A DNA stretch of 64,000 bases from Nitrospirillum amazonense (GTDB lineage Bacteria; Pseudomonadota; Alphaproteobacteria; Azospirillales; Azospirillaceae), in NCBI RefSeq assembly GCF_007828035.1, contig NZ_VITV01000008.1, positions 269,524 to 333,523 of the forward strand. The letters are read 5' to 3'. A program made the translations under genes and the position numbers. Below are positions 55,504 through 64,000 of this stretch, piece after piece; positions within the stretch are counted from its first letter, which is position 1, and each line of letters begins with the position of its first letter. Under the pieces are notes generated by a model that worked only from the letters and a program-made list of their open reading frames with translations, was not told the origin of the DNA and searched no databases.

Positions 55504-57150
55504 CTACTCCGCCGCCAGGGCCGGCAGGGCGGCCAGCACCTCTTCCACCCGGCTGGCGCAGGCGCCACAGCCGGTGCCCGCCGCGGTATGCCGGCGTACA
55601 TCGTCAAGCGATGTCAGCCCATGCGCGCGGACCGCGTCCTCGATGGTGCCGAGGTCCACACCCTTGCAGGTGCAGACGGCACCAGCCCGCCGCGCCTGTT
55701 CAATCTTCTCCGGATCGGCAGCCTCCGCCGCCAGCTGGGCGTCGGCGCGGGCCTGCCAGGTATTGCCCGGGTCATCCCAGGGCGCCGGGCGCCGCACCTG
55801 CTCCCACACCGGGTTGAACAGGGTGCGCGCGATTTGTTCCATCAGCGTCACCATGCCGACATAGCCCATGTAGGCGTGGTGGCGTTCCTGGTTGATGTCC
55901 AGCCAGGGCATGGCGGCCTTCAGCGCCACGAACTGCGACCGGCCGCCCGACAGCATGATGTCCGCCTTGGCATCCTTAAGCAGGCGGTACATCTCGCGCG
56001 GGGTCATGTCCTCGATCATGTGGGCATCCTGGCCCAGCAGTTCCTTGATGCGCTCCTTGTCCTCCTTGGTGGATTTCTTGACGCTGGTGCCCACCAGTTC
56101 CAGCCCCGCCTCCTGCAGGGCCGCCACCACGGACCAGGACTTCACCCCGCCGGTGATCAGCAGCACCTTCTTGCCGGCGAAGCGCGGCTTGAGCGGCGCG
56201 ATGGCGGCCCAGGCCCGCGCCTCCTCCCGCGCGATCAGCGCCTCCGTCCGGTCCAGCAGGTCGGACGGCGCCCCCCGCTCGACCAGCAGCCGGGCGATCT
56301 GGCGCAGGCTGTCGCTGGTATCGCCGATGCCGTAGAACGACCCTTCGAAGAAGGGGATGCCGTAGCGTTCCTCCATCTTGCGGGCCACGTTGATCATGGC
56401 CTTGGAGCACACCATCATCGCCGCGCGGGCGCGGTGGGAATAGGCCACCTCGCGATAGCGTCCATCGCCAGAGATGCAGGACAGGATGCGGATGCCCAGC
56501 TCATCCAGCAGGGGCTTCACCTGCCACAGCTCGCCCGACAGATTGTATTCACCGATGATGTTGATGTCGTAGGGCGTCGTCTCGTCCGGTTCCTCGGTGC
56601 CGATGACGTGGTCCAGCAGGGCCTCGCCCGCCAGCTTGTTGCCCAGGTTCTTGGGCCCGACGAAGCCCGGGGAATTGACGGGGATGACCGGCTTGCCGAA
56701 CTTCTCCCGCGCCGCCTTGCACACGGCGTTGATATCGTCGCCGGTCATGGCCGGGATACAGGTCTGGTAGACGAAGACCGCCGGCGGGTCGTACTTCTCG
56801 ATGATCTCACGAATAGCCTTGAACAGGCGTTTCTCCCCGCCGAAGACGATGTCCGTCTCATTGATGTCGGTGGTGAAGCCGGTGCGCCACAGGGTCGGGC
56901 CGGAGGATTTGGCGCCCCGGTTGTCCCAGGAATTGCCCTCGCAGGCGATGGGGCCGTGGACCAGGTGGGCCACGTCGGTCAGCGGCTGCAGGGCGATCTT
57001 GGCGCCGTCGAAGGCACACCCGCCAGCCGCCCCGCCCGGCTGCAGCTGCTTGGTGCAGCCCTTCTTGCGGTCAGCCGCCGACTTGGTGGCGTTCTTGGCG
57101 CAACCGGGCTCGTTGAAGACGTCCTGGATGGTGGCCGACAGCGAACTCAT
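55504..57150 (-). CDS. nifE: FeMo-co scaffold subunit NifE with C-terminal 2Fe-2S (BFD-like) domain
   Basis: A 548-residue NifD homologue. Cysteines sit in [28 protein letters not shown] and [40 protein letters not shown] and [11 protein letters not shown] follow. After about residue 490 comes a BFD-type 2Fe-2S domain: [20 protein letters not shown] and [17 protein letters not shown] (CxC...CxxC). Azotobacter NifE is about 475 residues and lacks it; other alphaproteobacteria have it. ATG 57150 preferred; GTG 57165 possible. Confidence 0.95.
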   Translation of the reverse strand: MSSLSATIQDVFNEPGCAKNATKSAADRKKGCTKQLQPGGAAGGCAFDGAKIALQPLTDVAHLVHGPIACEGNSWDNRGAKSSGPTLWRTGFTTDINETDIVFGGEKRLFKAIREIIEKYDPPAVFVYQTCIPAMTGDDINAVCKAAREKFGKPVIPVNSPGFVGPKNLGNKLAGEALLDHVIGTEEPDETTPYDINIIGEYNLSGELWQVKPLLDELGIRILSCISGDGRYREVAYSHRARAAMMVCSKAMINVARKMEERYGIPFFEGSFYGIGDTSDSLRQIARLLVERGAPSDLLDRTEALIAREEARAWAAIAPLKPRFAGKKVLLITGGVKSWSVVAALQEAGLELVGTSVKKSTKEDKERIKELLGQDAHMIEDMTPREMYRLLKDAKADIMLSGGRSQFVALKAAMPWLDINQERHHAYMGYVGMVTLMEQIARTLFNPVWEQVRRPAPWDDPGNTWQARADAQLAAEAADPEKIEQARRAGAVCTCKGVDLGTIEDAVRAHGLTSLDDVRRHTAAGTGCGACASRVEEVLAALPALAAE

Positions 57151-57183
57151 TTCCGTGTTCCTCACCTGAACGGGTCAAGAAGC

Positions 57184-57233
57184 GCCGCGCCGCCAGCCCC
57201 GACGGGAAACCCCGGGGGACAAAGCGGCGCGGC
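57184..57233 (-). other. Stem-loop between nifK and nifE
   Basis: GCCGCGCCGC pairs with GCGGCGCGGC over 10 bp; the 30-nt loop has its own CCCCG/CGGGG pairing. It lies in the 134-bp nifK-nifE gap, where no sigma-54 element is seen. It may act as a processing or partial termination signal that lowers nifEN relative to nifHDK. Confidence 0.5.
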
Positions 57234-57284
57234 CAGGACGCAAGCGTCTTTGGGGAAGACGCCACGGAGAGGCCAAGCCCGCCG

Positions 57285-58844
57285 TCAGCGGATGATGTCG
57301 AAGCTGTAGTCCGTCTTGGACGGCACGTTGGTGTTGAGGTCGATCGTGTCGAAGATCTTGTCCAGGATGGTCACCAGCACGTTCAGCCCGCCCTGATATC
57401 CCCACAGCGGGAAGCGGTGATGGTGGTGCCGGTCGAAGATGGGGAAGCCGATGCGGATCAGCGGCGTGCCCGTGTCACGCTCCAGGTACTTGCCGTAGGT
57501 GTTGCCGATCAGGAAGTCCACCGGCTCCGTGAACAGCAGGGAGCGCAGGTGCCACAGGTCGCGGCCGGGATGGACGTGGCAGTTCTTCCCGAAGGGGGAA
57601 CTGTCGAACAGCTCCTGCACCTTCGCCGCCCAGGCCTTGCTGCCGTTGGTGGCCAGCACGTGCGTCGGTTCCGCCCCCAGTTCCAGCAGGAAGCCGGCCA
57701 GGCCCAGGCACAGGTCGGGATCGCCGTAGATGGCGAACTTCTTGCCATGGATGTGGGCACTGGAGTCCGCGATGGCGTCGACCAGCCGGCCGCGCTCCCG
57801 CTCCAGCTCCACCGGGATCTCCGTACCCGTCAGGCGGGCCAATGCCATCAGGAAACGGTCGGTGCCGGCGACACCCACCGGGTGGTTGAAGGCGGCGACC
57901 TCCTGCCCATGCGCCGCGATGAACGGCAGGGTCTTTTCCGTGCAGTATTCCTGCATGGAAACGGTGGCCTTGGCATGGATGGCGTCGGCCGCCTCTTCCA
58001 GGGTGGTGCCGCCATCGTACATACGGAATTCGCCATCCGTGGGGGTGTCCCAGACGTCGCTGGTGTCGCCCAGGATGGTGTAGTCGATCCCCATCAGCCC
58101 GAAGATGCGCTTGATCTCCCGCAGGTTGCCGACGGTGTAGCCGTCGAAGCCGCCGATGAAGTTGATCTTGCCGTTGGGCACGCGCTCCAGCTTGGGCGCG
58201 GTGCCGGCCTTGCCGTCCCAGAAATGGTCCAGGATGCCCTTCATGACGTTGTCGTAGCCGGTGACGTGGCTGCCGACGAAGGCGGGGGTGTGGGCGAAGG
58301 GCACGTCATACTCGGCGGGGACGGAGCCCTTCTCCTTCGCCGTCTTGATGAAGGCGTTCAGGTCGTCGCCGATCACCTCCGCCATGCAGGTGGTGGAGAC
58401 GGCGATCATCTTGGGCTTGTACATGGCATAGGCGTTGGCCAGCCCGTCGATCATGTTGTTCAGGCCGCCGAACACCGCCGCGTCCTCGGTCATCGACGAC
58501 GACACGCAGGAGGACGGCTCCTTGAAATGGCGGGAGAAATGGCTGCGGTAATAGGCGACGCAGCCTTGGGAACCGTGTACGAAGGGCAGTGTGCTTTCAA
58601 AGCCGACGGCGGCGAAGACGGCGCCCAGCGGCTGGCAGGCCTTGGCCGGATTGATGGTCAGCGCCTCGCGGGCGAAGTTCTTTTCCTGGTACTCGGGCGT
58701 CTTGGCCCATTCCCGCACCCGCTCCACCTCCGCCGGATCGCGGCGGTTCTCGAACTGCTGGCGCTTGTTGACCAGCATTTCCTGGTATTCCGGGCCACGG
58801 AACAGCTCGAAATGGTCGAGCACGTTTTCGGCACTCTGCGTCAT
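57285..58844 (-). CDS. nifK: Nitrogenase MoFe protein beta chain NifK
   Basis: A 519-residue beta subunit. P-cluster cysteines are in [40 protein letters not shown] and [16 protein letters not shown], with the serine next to the third position region [21 protein letters not shown]-terminal end TDYSFDIIR is standard. It follows nifD by 38 bp. Confidence 0.98.
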   Translation of the reverse strand: MTQSAENVLDHFELFRGPEYQEMLVNKRQQFENRRDPAEVERVREWAKTPEYQEKNFAREALTINPAKACQPLGAVFAAVGFESTLPFVHGSQGCVAYYRSHFSRHFKEPSSCVSSSMTEDAAVFGGLNNMIDGLANAYAMYKPKMIAVSTTCMAEVIGDDLNAFIKTAKEKGSVPAEYDVPFAHTPAFVGSHVTGYDNVMKGILDHFWDGKAGTAPKLERVPNGKINFIGGFDGYTVGNLREIKRIFGLMGIDYTILGDTSDVWDTPTDGEFRMYDGGTTLEEAADAIHAKATVSMQEYCTEKTLPFIAAHGQEVAAFNHPVGVAGTDRFLMALARLTGTEIPVELERERGRLVDAIADSSAHIHGKKFAIYGDPDLCLGLAGFLLELGAEPTHVLATNGSKAWAAKVQELFDSSPFGKNCHVHPGRDLWHLRSLLFTEPVDFLIGNTYGKYLERDTGTPLIRIGFPIFDRHHHHRFPLWGYQGGLNVLVTILDKIFDTIDLNTNVPSKTDYSFDIIR

Positions 58845-58882
58845 GATGGAAACCTTTCCGAAGAACGTCGTACGGGAGCGCC

Positions 58883-60382
58883 TTATTCGGCGGCCAGCAG
58901 GCGGGGTTGCGCCGCGCCCTTCCAGGGGGCCTTGGCCATCTTCCAGACGGGGGCGTTGATGGCCATGTCCATGTCCCGCGCGAAGATGGCGAAGCCGTCA
59001 TAGCCGTGATACGGGCCGGAATAGTCCCAGGAATGCATCTGGCGGAAGGGCACGCCCATCTTCTGGAAGACGTACTTTTCCTTGATGCCCGACCCGACCA
59101 GGTCCGGCTGGATGCGTTCCACGAACTTCTCGAACTCGTAGCCGGTCACGTCGTCGTAGATCAGCGTGCCGTCCTTGACGTAGTGCTGGGCCGTGCGCTG
59201 ATAGTCGTCGTTGTGGCCGAACTCATAGCCGGTACCCACCACCTCCATGCCCAGGTCCTCATAGGCGCCGATGACGTGGCGGGGGCGCAGACCGCCCACG
59301 AACAGCATCACCGTCTTGCCTTCCAGGCGCGGGCGGTACTTGGCGATGACGGCGTCCGTCAGCGCCTGGTACTTGGCGATGACGCGCTCGGCCCCCTCCT
59401 TGATCTTGTCGTCGAAGTAACTGGCAATCTTGCGCAGGGATTCGGCGATCTTGCTGGGGCCGAAGAAATTGTACTCGCACCAGGGAATGCCGTACTTCTC
59501 TTCCATGTGGCGCGAGATGTAGTTCATCGAACGGTAGCAGTGCAGGACGTTCAGCTTGGCCTTGGGCGTGTTCTCCAGCTCCGCCAGGGTACCGTCACCC
59601 GACCATTGGGCGATGACGCGCAAGCCCATCTCCTCCAGCAGGATGCGGGATGACCAGGCGTCGCCGCCGATGTTGTAGTCGCCGATGATGGCCACGTCGT
59701 AGGGGCTGGCCTCGAACGCCGCCGGCTTGGCCGCGCTCTTGTCGAAAACCCAGTCGCGGATGGCGTCGTTGGCGACGTGGTGGCCCAGGGACTGCGACAC
59801 GCCGCGAAAGCCCTCGCAGCGCACGGGCACGATGGTCTTGCCCTCGTATTCCTTGGACTTGGCCTTCGACACCGCCTCGATGTCGTCACCGATCAGGCCG
59901 ATGGGGCATTCCGATTGTATGCTGATGCCGTTGTTCAGCGGGAACAGCTCCTGGATTTCATCGATGATCTTGGCCAGCTTCTTGTCGCCGCCGAAAACGA
60001 TGTCCTTTTCCTGGAAGTCTGAGGTGAACTGCATGGTCACGAAGGTGTCGATGCCCGTCGTGCCGATGTAATAGTTGCGCCGCGCCGCCCAGGAATACTG
60101 GCCGCAGCCCACGGGGCCGTGGCTGATGTGGATCATGTCCTTGATCGGGCCCCACACCACGCCCTTGGACCCGGCGTAGGCGCAGCCGCGGATGGTCATG
60201 ACGCCCGGAATGGACTTCAGGTTGGACTTCACGCCGCAATCGGACTTGCCGGCCTCATGCACGTTCAGGTGCTTGGCGCGCCGTTTCGCGGTCTTCTCCG
60301 GGTAAACCTGCAAGACCTCGGCAATCAGTTCCTTGTTGCGTTCCTTGATCTCCGCAACGCTCTGCGTCTCCGACATACTCAT
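58883..60382 (-). CDS. nifD: Nitrogenase MoFe protein alpha chain NifD
   Basis: A 499-residue alpha subunit. P-cluster cysteines in [23 protein letters not shown] and [17 protein letters not shown]; the FeMo-co ligands are the cysteine in [19 protein letters not shown] and the histidine in [20 protein letters not shown]. The molybdenum isozyme is clear, not the V or Fe-only kind. Start ATG 60382; another ATG at 60376. It lies 110 bp after nifH. Confidence 0.98.
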   Translation of the reverse strand: MSMSETQSVAEIKERNKELIAEVLQVYPEKTAKRRAKHLNVHEAGKSDCGVKSNLKSIPGVMTIRGCAYAGSKGVVWGPIKDMIHISHGPVGCGQYSWAARRNYYIGTTGIDTFVTMQFTSDFQEKDIVFGGDKKLAKIIDEIQELFPLNNGISIQSECPIGLIGDDIEAVSKAKSKEYEGKTIVPVRCEGFRGVSQSLGHHVANDAIRDWVFDKSAAKPAAFEASPYDVAIIGDYNIGGDAWSSRILLEEMGLRVIAQWSGDGTLAELENTPKAKLNVLHCYRSMNYISRHMEEKYGIPWCEYNFFGPSKIAESLRKIASYFDDKIKEGAERVIAKYQALTDAVIAKYRPRLEGKTVMLFVGGLRPRHVIGAYEDLGMEVVGTGYEFGHNDDYQRTAQHYVKDGTLIYDDVTGYEFEKFVERIQPDLVGSGIKEKYVFQKMGVPFRQMHSWDYSGPYHGYDGFAIFARDMDMAINAPVWKMAKAPWKGAAQPRLLAAE

Positions 60383-60476
60383 TTCGCTGCCCTCATGTTC
60401 CCCGGTGAAGAAAGCCCGCTGGCGCGCGCCCGGCCCCCATGCGGAGGGACCGGGCGGCACCGGCGGCCGTCGCCGA

Positions 60477-61377
<901 letters not shown>

Positions 61378-61538
61378 TCAAGGTCTCCTTGAACCGATTG
61401 TTGAGCCGATTGCCAATGCCCCGGTTGAGGTCGGGGCGATCCTCGTTCGCAGAAGCTGGCCCGCGGATTTCGGGAAGGAGCACATCGCTCGACAACGCGT
61501 AGGCGTGCACTCAGCCCTCACTAGCCGACCGGTATTTC

Positions 61539-61555
61539 AGCAACCGGTGTGCCAA
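61539..61555 (-). promoter_or_regulatory. Sigma-54 promoter of nifHDK
   Basis: Minus strand TTGGCACACCGGTTGCT, matches the -24/-12 consensus fully, 162 bp before the nifH start, so the leader is about 150 nt long. Confidence 0.9.
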
Positions 61556-61570
61556 GTGGAGGATTTATGA

Positions 61571-61583
61571 TAAGCTGTTGATA
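61571..61583 (-). promoter_or_regulatory. IHF site in the nifH promoter
   Basis: Minus strand TATCAACAGCTTA fits WATCAANNNNTTR exactly. It lies between the -24 box and the NifA sites, where IHF bends DNA to bring NifA to the polymerase. Confidence 0.7.
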
Positions 61584-61622
61584 TTATTATACTTGTACCG
61601 ACTGCCACGCCCCCGACAAAGA

Positions 61623-61638
61623 TGTGCCGAACCCGACA
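61623..61638. promoter_or_regulatory. NifA upstream activator site 1 of nifH
   Basis: TGT-GCCGAACCCG-ACA, perfect, about 68 bp from the nifH -24 box. Confidence 0.8.
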
Positions 61639-61651
61639 GGCGGTGTGCGGC

Positions 61652-61667
61652 TGTCGCAAACGGAACA
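61652..61667. promoter_or_regulatory. NifA upstream activator site 2 of nifH
   Basis: TGT-CGCAAACGGA-ACA, perfect, centre 29 bp from site 1. With site 1 it can serve both nifH and the divergent receiver gene. Confidence 0.75.
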
Positions 61668-61734
61668 AGCCCACCGCCGCCCGTCCGTGCGGGAAAAGCC
61701 CGGCCCCGCTGCTTCCCTGGGCCATGAGCGCCTG

Positions 61735-61750
61735 CGGAACGGAAATTGCT
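61735..61750 (+). promoter_or_regulatory. Sigma-54-like promoter of the receiver-nifO operon
   Basis: CGGAACGGAAATTGCT: GG (61736-61737), 10 bases, GC (61748-61749); ACG and TTGCT match the consensus, the C after GG does not. Start codon 54 bp downstream, NifA sites 68-112 bp upstream. Confidence 0.65.
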
Positions 61751-61803
61751 GTGGACACCCCAATGCCCGGGACGGGGCAGCCCATCATTGGAAAGGGCGT
61801 GCC

Positions 61804-62229
61804 ATGCAGATTGGGGTCGAGACCGCCAAGGCCGTGGACCAACGGCGGGTTTTCGTCGTGGACCAGGATGAGATCACCCGCGCCGCCTTGCAGTTCATGC
61901 TGCATGACGAGATCGAGGCGCATGAACTGGCGACGCCGGAGGAGGCCTACGCCAAGGGCGTGGACTGGCTGAAACCCGACGTGGTGCTGCTGGGTGCCGC
62001 CTTCCTGGCGGAACGGGGCGTGGGCCTGGTGGGCGACCTGCTGCGCACCTTCCCCGGCGTGCGGGTGCTGATCGTCTGCGCCAAAGCGGAGGAAGCGCTG
62101 GCGCTACAAGCCCTGGCCGCAGGCGCCCACGGCGCGCTGGTCAAGCCGCTGGCCCTGGCCGACGTGCGCCGCAAGGTGGACACGGTGCTGGGCCGCATCG
62201 GCGGCGCCGCCCTGGTGCAACTGGTATGA
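61804..62229 (+). CDS. Receiver-domain protein lacking the phosphoacceptor aspartate
   Basis: A 141-residue stand-alone response-regulator receiver fold with no output domain. The acidic pair VFVVDQDEITRAALQFML (D20, D22) and the lysine in GALVKPLALADVRR (K114) are kept, but the strand-3 phosphorylation site reads PDVVLLGAAFLAERG, so glycine 64 stands where aspartate is expected. It likely works by protein contact, not phosphorylation. It is divergent from nifH and overlaps the next gene (ATGA). ATG 61804 begins after AAGGGCG. Confidence 0.75.
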   Translation: MQIGVETAKAVDQRRVFVVDQDEITRAALQFMLHDEIEAHELATPEEAYAKGVDWLKPDVVLLGAAFLAERGVGLVGDLLRTFPGVRVLIVCAKAEEALALQALAAGAHGALVKPLALADVRRKVDTVLGRIGGAALVQLV

Positions 62230-62651
62230 GCACCATTGTCTTCTATGAAAAGCCCGGCTGCCGCACCAACGCCCGCCAGCGCCGGGCGCTGGAGGCGGCG
62301 GGGCATACGGTGCTGGTCCGCGACCTGCTGGCCGAGCCCTGGACGGCGGAACGGCTGCGCGATTTCCTCGGCCACGCGCCCGTCGCCACCTGGTTCAACC
62401 CGGCGGCACCCGCCGTGAAGGCGGGAACCGTCGATCCCGCCGTCCTGGACGCGGCCACAGCCCTGAACCTCATGGTGGCCGATCCGCTGCTGATCCGCCG
62501 GCCGCTGGCGGAGGTGGACGGCCTGCGCCATGCCGGGTTCGAGAGCTTGCGCGACTGGTTGGGCCTGGCGGGGGACCTGGAGGCCGTGGCCACCGGCTGC
62601 TCCCACCCGCACAGCCCCTGCCCCACCCCCAAGAGCACTGGAACGCCGTGA
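62226..62651 (+). CDS. Nitrogenase-associated protein NifO, ArsC/Spx family
   Basis: A 141-residue thioredoxin-fold protein of the ArsC-like nitrogenase-associated group. The start IVFYEKPGCRTNARQRRALE holds the single N-terminal cysteine; TAERLRDFLGHAPVATWFN, ATALNLMVADPLLIRRPL follow as in ArsC. A Cys-rich end (GCSHPHSPCP) is typical of NifO. In Azotobacter NifO affects molybdenum or nitrate handling. Overlaps the genes on both sides by a few bases, so a coupled operon. Confidence 0.82.
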   Translation: MSTIVFYEKPGCRTNARQRRALEAAGHTVLVRDLLAEPWTAERLRDFLGHAPVATWFNPAAPAVKAGTVDPAVLDAATALNLMVADPLLIRRPLAEVDGLRHAGFESLRDWLGLAGDLEAVATGCSHPHSPCPTPKSTGTP

Positions 62652-63466
62652 TGACCGATCGTGCGCCTTACGCCATCATCCTAGGCACCAATGAGATCGC
62701 CTCCGCCGTAGCGATCCGGCTTCACCAGCAGGGTTACGGCGTGGTCATGTCCCACGACCCGTCGCCCCCCGTCATCCGCCGCAAGATGGCCTTCCACGAC
62801 GCGCTGTTCGACGACCCGGTGACCCTGGCGGGCATCGCCGCCGAAAGGGTGGACGGTGGCATGGCCGCGGCGGCGGCCCTGGCCCGCCGCCAGGGCGTGG
62901 TCATCACCGAACTGGGCCTGCTGGACCTGATCGTCATCCGAACCCTGGATCTGCTGGTCGATGCCCGGCTGCAGAAATACAGCACCACCCCCGACCTGCG
63001 CCGCCTGGCCAAGGTCACCGTCGGCCTCGGCCCCGGCTTCACCGCCGGTGAGAATTGCGACTTCGCCATCGAGACCAAGCCCGGCAGACAGGGCGCCCTG
63101 GTACGCGAGGGCGCGACGGAACCCGCGGACGGCATCGTCCGGCCCCTGGGCAACCGCGGGGCGGAACGCTTCGCCTATTCCGCCTTCCCCGGCCGCTGGC
63201 ACACGGCGATGGAGATCGGCTCCCGCGTCTTCAAGGACTATGTCATTGGCTATCTGGGCGCCGCCGCCGTCCAGGCCCCTTTCGACGGCATCCTGCGCGG
63301 CGTGGTGCGGGACGGGACGGAGGTGCCCGCCGGCGTCAAGCTGCTGGAGGTCGACCCCCGTGTCCGGGGCGCCGTCTGGGCCGGCGTCGATGACCGCGCC
63401 CAGACCATAGCCCAAGCCGTCGGCACGGCACTGACCACGCACATCCGTCCAGTGCCGATCCGCTGA
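62651..63466 (+). CDS. YqeB/EF2563-like molybdenum-hydroxylase accessory protein
   Basis: A 271-residue protein like the EF2563/YqeB group, named for selenium-dependent molybdenum hydroxylase systems. AIILGTNEIASAVAIRLHQQ is a Rossmann-type start, VMSHDPSPPVIRRKMAFHDA follows; LRRLAKVTVGLGPGFTAGEN, FAIETKPGR and the biotinyl-like end VQAPFDGILRGVVRDGTEVP then VKLLEVDPR. No molybdenum hydroxylase gene is near. ATG 62651 overlaps the stop of the NifO gene (TGATG); GTG 62648 is possible. A Mo or sulfur handling role in nitrogen fixation is inferred. Confidence 0.8.
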   Translation: MTDRAPYAIILGTNEIASAVAIRLHQQGYGVVMSHDPSPPVIRRKMAFHDALFDDPVTLAGIAAERVDGGMAAAAALARRQGVVITELGLLDLIVIRTLDLLVDARLQKYSTTPDLRRLAKVTVGLGPGFTAGENCDFAIETKPGRQGALVREGATEPADGIVRPLGNRGAERFAYSAFPGRWHTAMEIGSRVFKDYVIGYLGAAAVQAPFDGILRGVVRDGTEVPAGVKLLEVDPRVRGAVWAGVDDRAQTIAQAVGTALTTHIRPVPIR

Positions 63467-63549
63467 GGCCCCCGCCTTAGGGCGCGCCATGAGGCCGGCA
63501 GTGACATATCTTTGAATCGCGTCCGCCGCGTAGCCGCCATCTCCGGACA

Positions 63550-63846
63550 AGCCAGCCGTGTCAAGAACGCCACCGAAACGCGCCGATACCGTCTACGGCG
63601 CCTGGCGTGTCCGGCACGACCTTGCTGGCGGAGGGGATCGCCTGCGGCCTGCATCGTGTGGAACGGTTGATGCGCCAACGGGGACTGCATGCCCGGCCGC
63701 GCCGGCGTGATCTTCCCAAGGATGCGGGGAAACGATCCCTCGTCGCCGGCAACATGCTGGATCGGCAGTTCAGCGCCGACGGCCCGAACCAGAAATGGGT
63801 GGCGGACTTCACCTACAGCTGGACGGCCGAGGGCGGGCTGTATTAG
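63550..63846 (+). pseudogene. Remnant of an IS3-type transposase (OrfB)
   Basis: A decayed piece of an IS3-family OrfB. One frame reads PKRADTVYGAWRVRHDL (63570-63622 region), then a one-base shift to LLAEGIACGLHRVERLMRQR, GLHARPRRR, and LDRQFSADGPNQKWVADFTY followed by SWTAEGGLY, the start of the rve integrase core. The frame ends at 63846 exactly where the next gene's homology begins, and the rest of the DDE domain and both IS ends are missing. Not functional. Confidence 0.75.
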
Positions 63847-64000
63847 GCCAGCACGGTCAGCGTCAGCACGGCGTAGCGCGCCAGGCTGGCGAAGAAACCG
63901 CGCAACATGGCGTCGAACTGCGGGGTGCGGCCCAGGACGGCCGTGACGATGCGGCTGACCTTGCCCGACAGCCACAGGCCGATCAGCAGGATCAGGATGG
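63843..64000 (-). pseudogene. Fragment of a small-conductance mechanosensitive channel (MscS) gene, cut at the IS junction
   Basis: On the minus strand the frame from the right edge reads ILILLIGLWLSGKVSRIVTA, then VLGRTPQFDAMLRGFFASLA and RYAVLTLTVLA before TAA at 63843. This matches the N-terminal membrane helices of MscS, where the family would go on with the pore-lining helix. The stop is made at the junction with the transposase remnant, so the gene is broken there. The 5' part continues beyond the window. Confidence 0.7.

Noticed and set aside
57166..57284. Separate sigma-54 promoter for nifE
   Set aside because: No GG-N10-GC with TTGC on the minus strand was found in the gap.

Overview
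The window is high-GC, gene-dense DNA, most likely from a free-living diazotrophic alphaproteobacterium of the Azospirillaceae/Rhodospirillales (Azospirillum- or Nitrospirillum-like). The basis is the nif gene set and order, an oxygen-sensitive type NifA with its C-X11-C-X19-C-X4-C motif and no NifL beside it, fixABCX, and codon use. The genus is an inference; no rRNA gene is present to settle it.

Positions 1-24,400 hold general metabolism and transport: an ABC ATPase (cut by the left edge), an FAD/NAD(P)-binding protein, ilvE, an aromatic-acid type MFS carrier, enoyl-CoA hydratase, a GntR regulator with an alpha/beta hydrolase, a TetR-controlled tripartite EmrAB/TolC-like efflux operon, PQQ glucose dehydrogenase, trehalose-6-phosphate synthase, a DUF892 ferritin-like protein, a GH31 glycosidase, cysE and a TehA-like channel.

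Positions 24,400-63,470 form one continuous nitrogen-fixation island. From left to right: sufBCDSU-sufT (minus strand); a truncated haemoglobin (plus); the nifB operon (minus), running nifB, fdxN, an IscA-like gene, a TPR protein, an Fe-S LRV-repeat protein, two NifZ-type proteins, two small unknowns, a DegT-fold protein, a 2Fe-2S ferredoxin and a 71-residue unknown; nifT with a SIR2-like gene; DUF2478 (plus); mop; nifA; fixABCX-modD; iscA-nfu-nifSVPW; a 200-residue unknown (plus); nifHDKENX with two nifX-associated genes, fdxB, nifQ and a Rieske protein; and, divergent from nifH, a receiver-like protein, a NifO/ArsC-like protein and a YqeB/EF2563-like protein.

I read ten sigma-54 (-24/-12) elements by eye. 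Six match the consensus closely and precede nifH, the isc-nif operon, fixA, nifT, nifB and sufB. Four weaker ones face the other way in front of glbO, DUF2478, orf200 and the receiver gene. NifA upstream sites (TGT-N10-ACA) lie between or beside them, so four divergent gene pairs appear to share one enhancer region each. This puts a complete SUF iron-sulfur system and a truncated haemoglobin in the predicted NifA regulon, while NifU is reduced to its C-terminal Nfu domain.

Points for a second look: the NifA/sigma-54-controlled SUF operon; a DegT-family protein in the nifB operon whose PLP lysine is replaced by glycine; a receiver domain without its phosphoacceptor aspartate beside nifH; an in-frame TGA that appears to cut a small nif-operon protein; a 20-bp direct repeat two helical turns apart upstream of nifA; and four genes whose 3' ends, stop codon included, are duplicated in tandem. 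At the right edge a decayed IS3-type transposase fragment abuts a truncated mscS-like gene.
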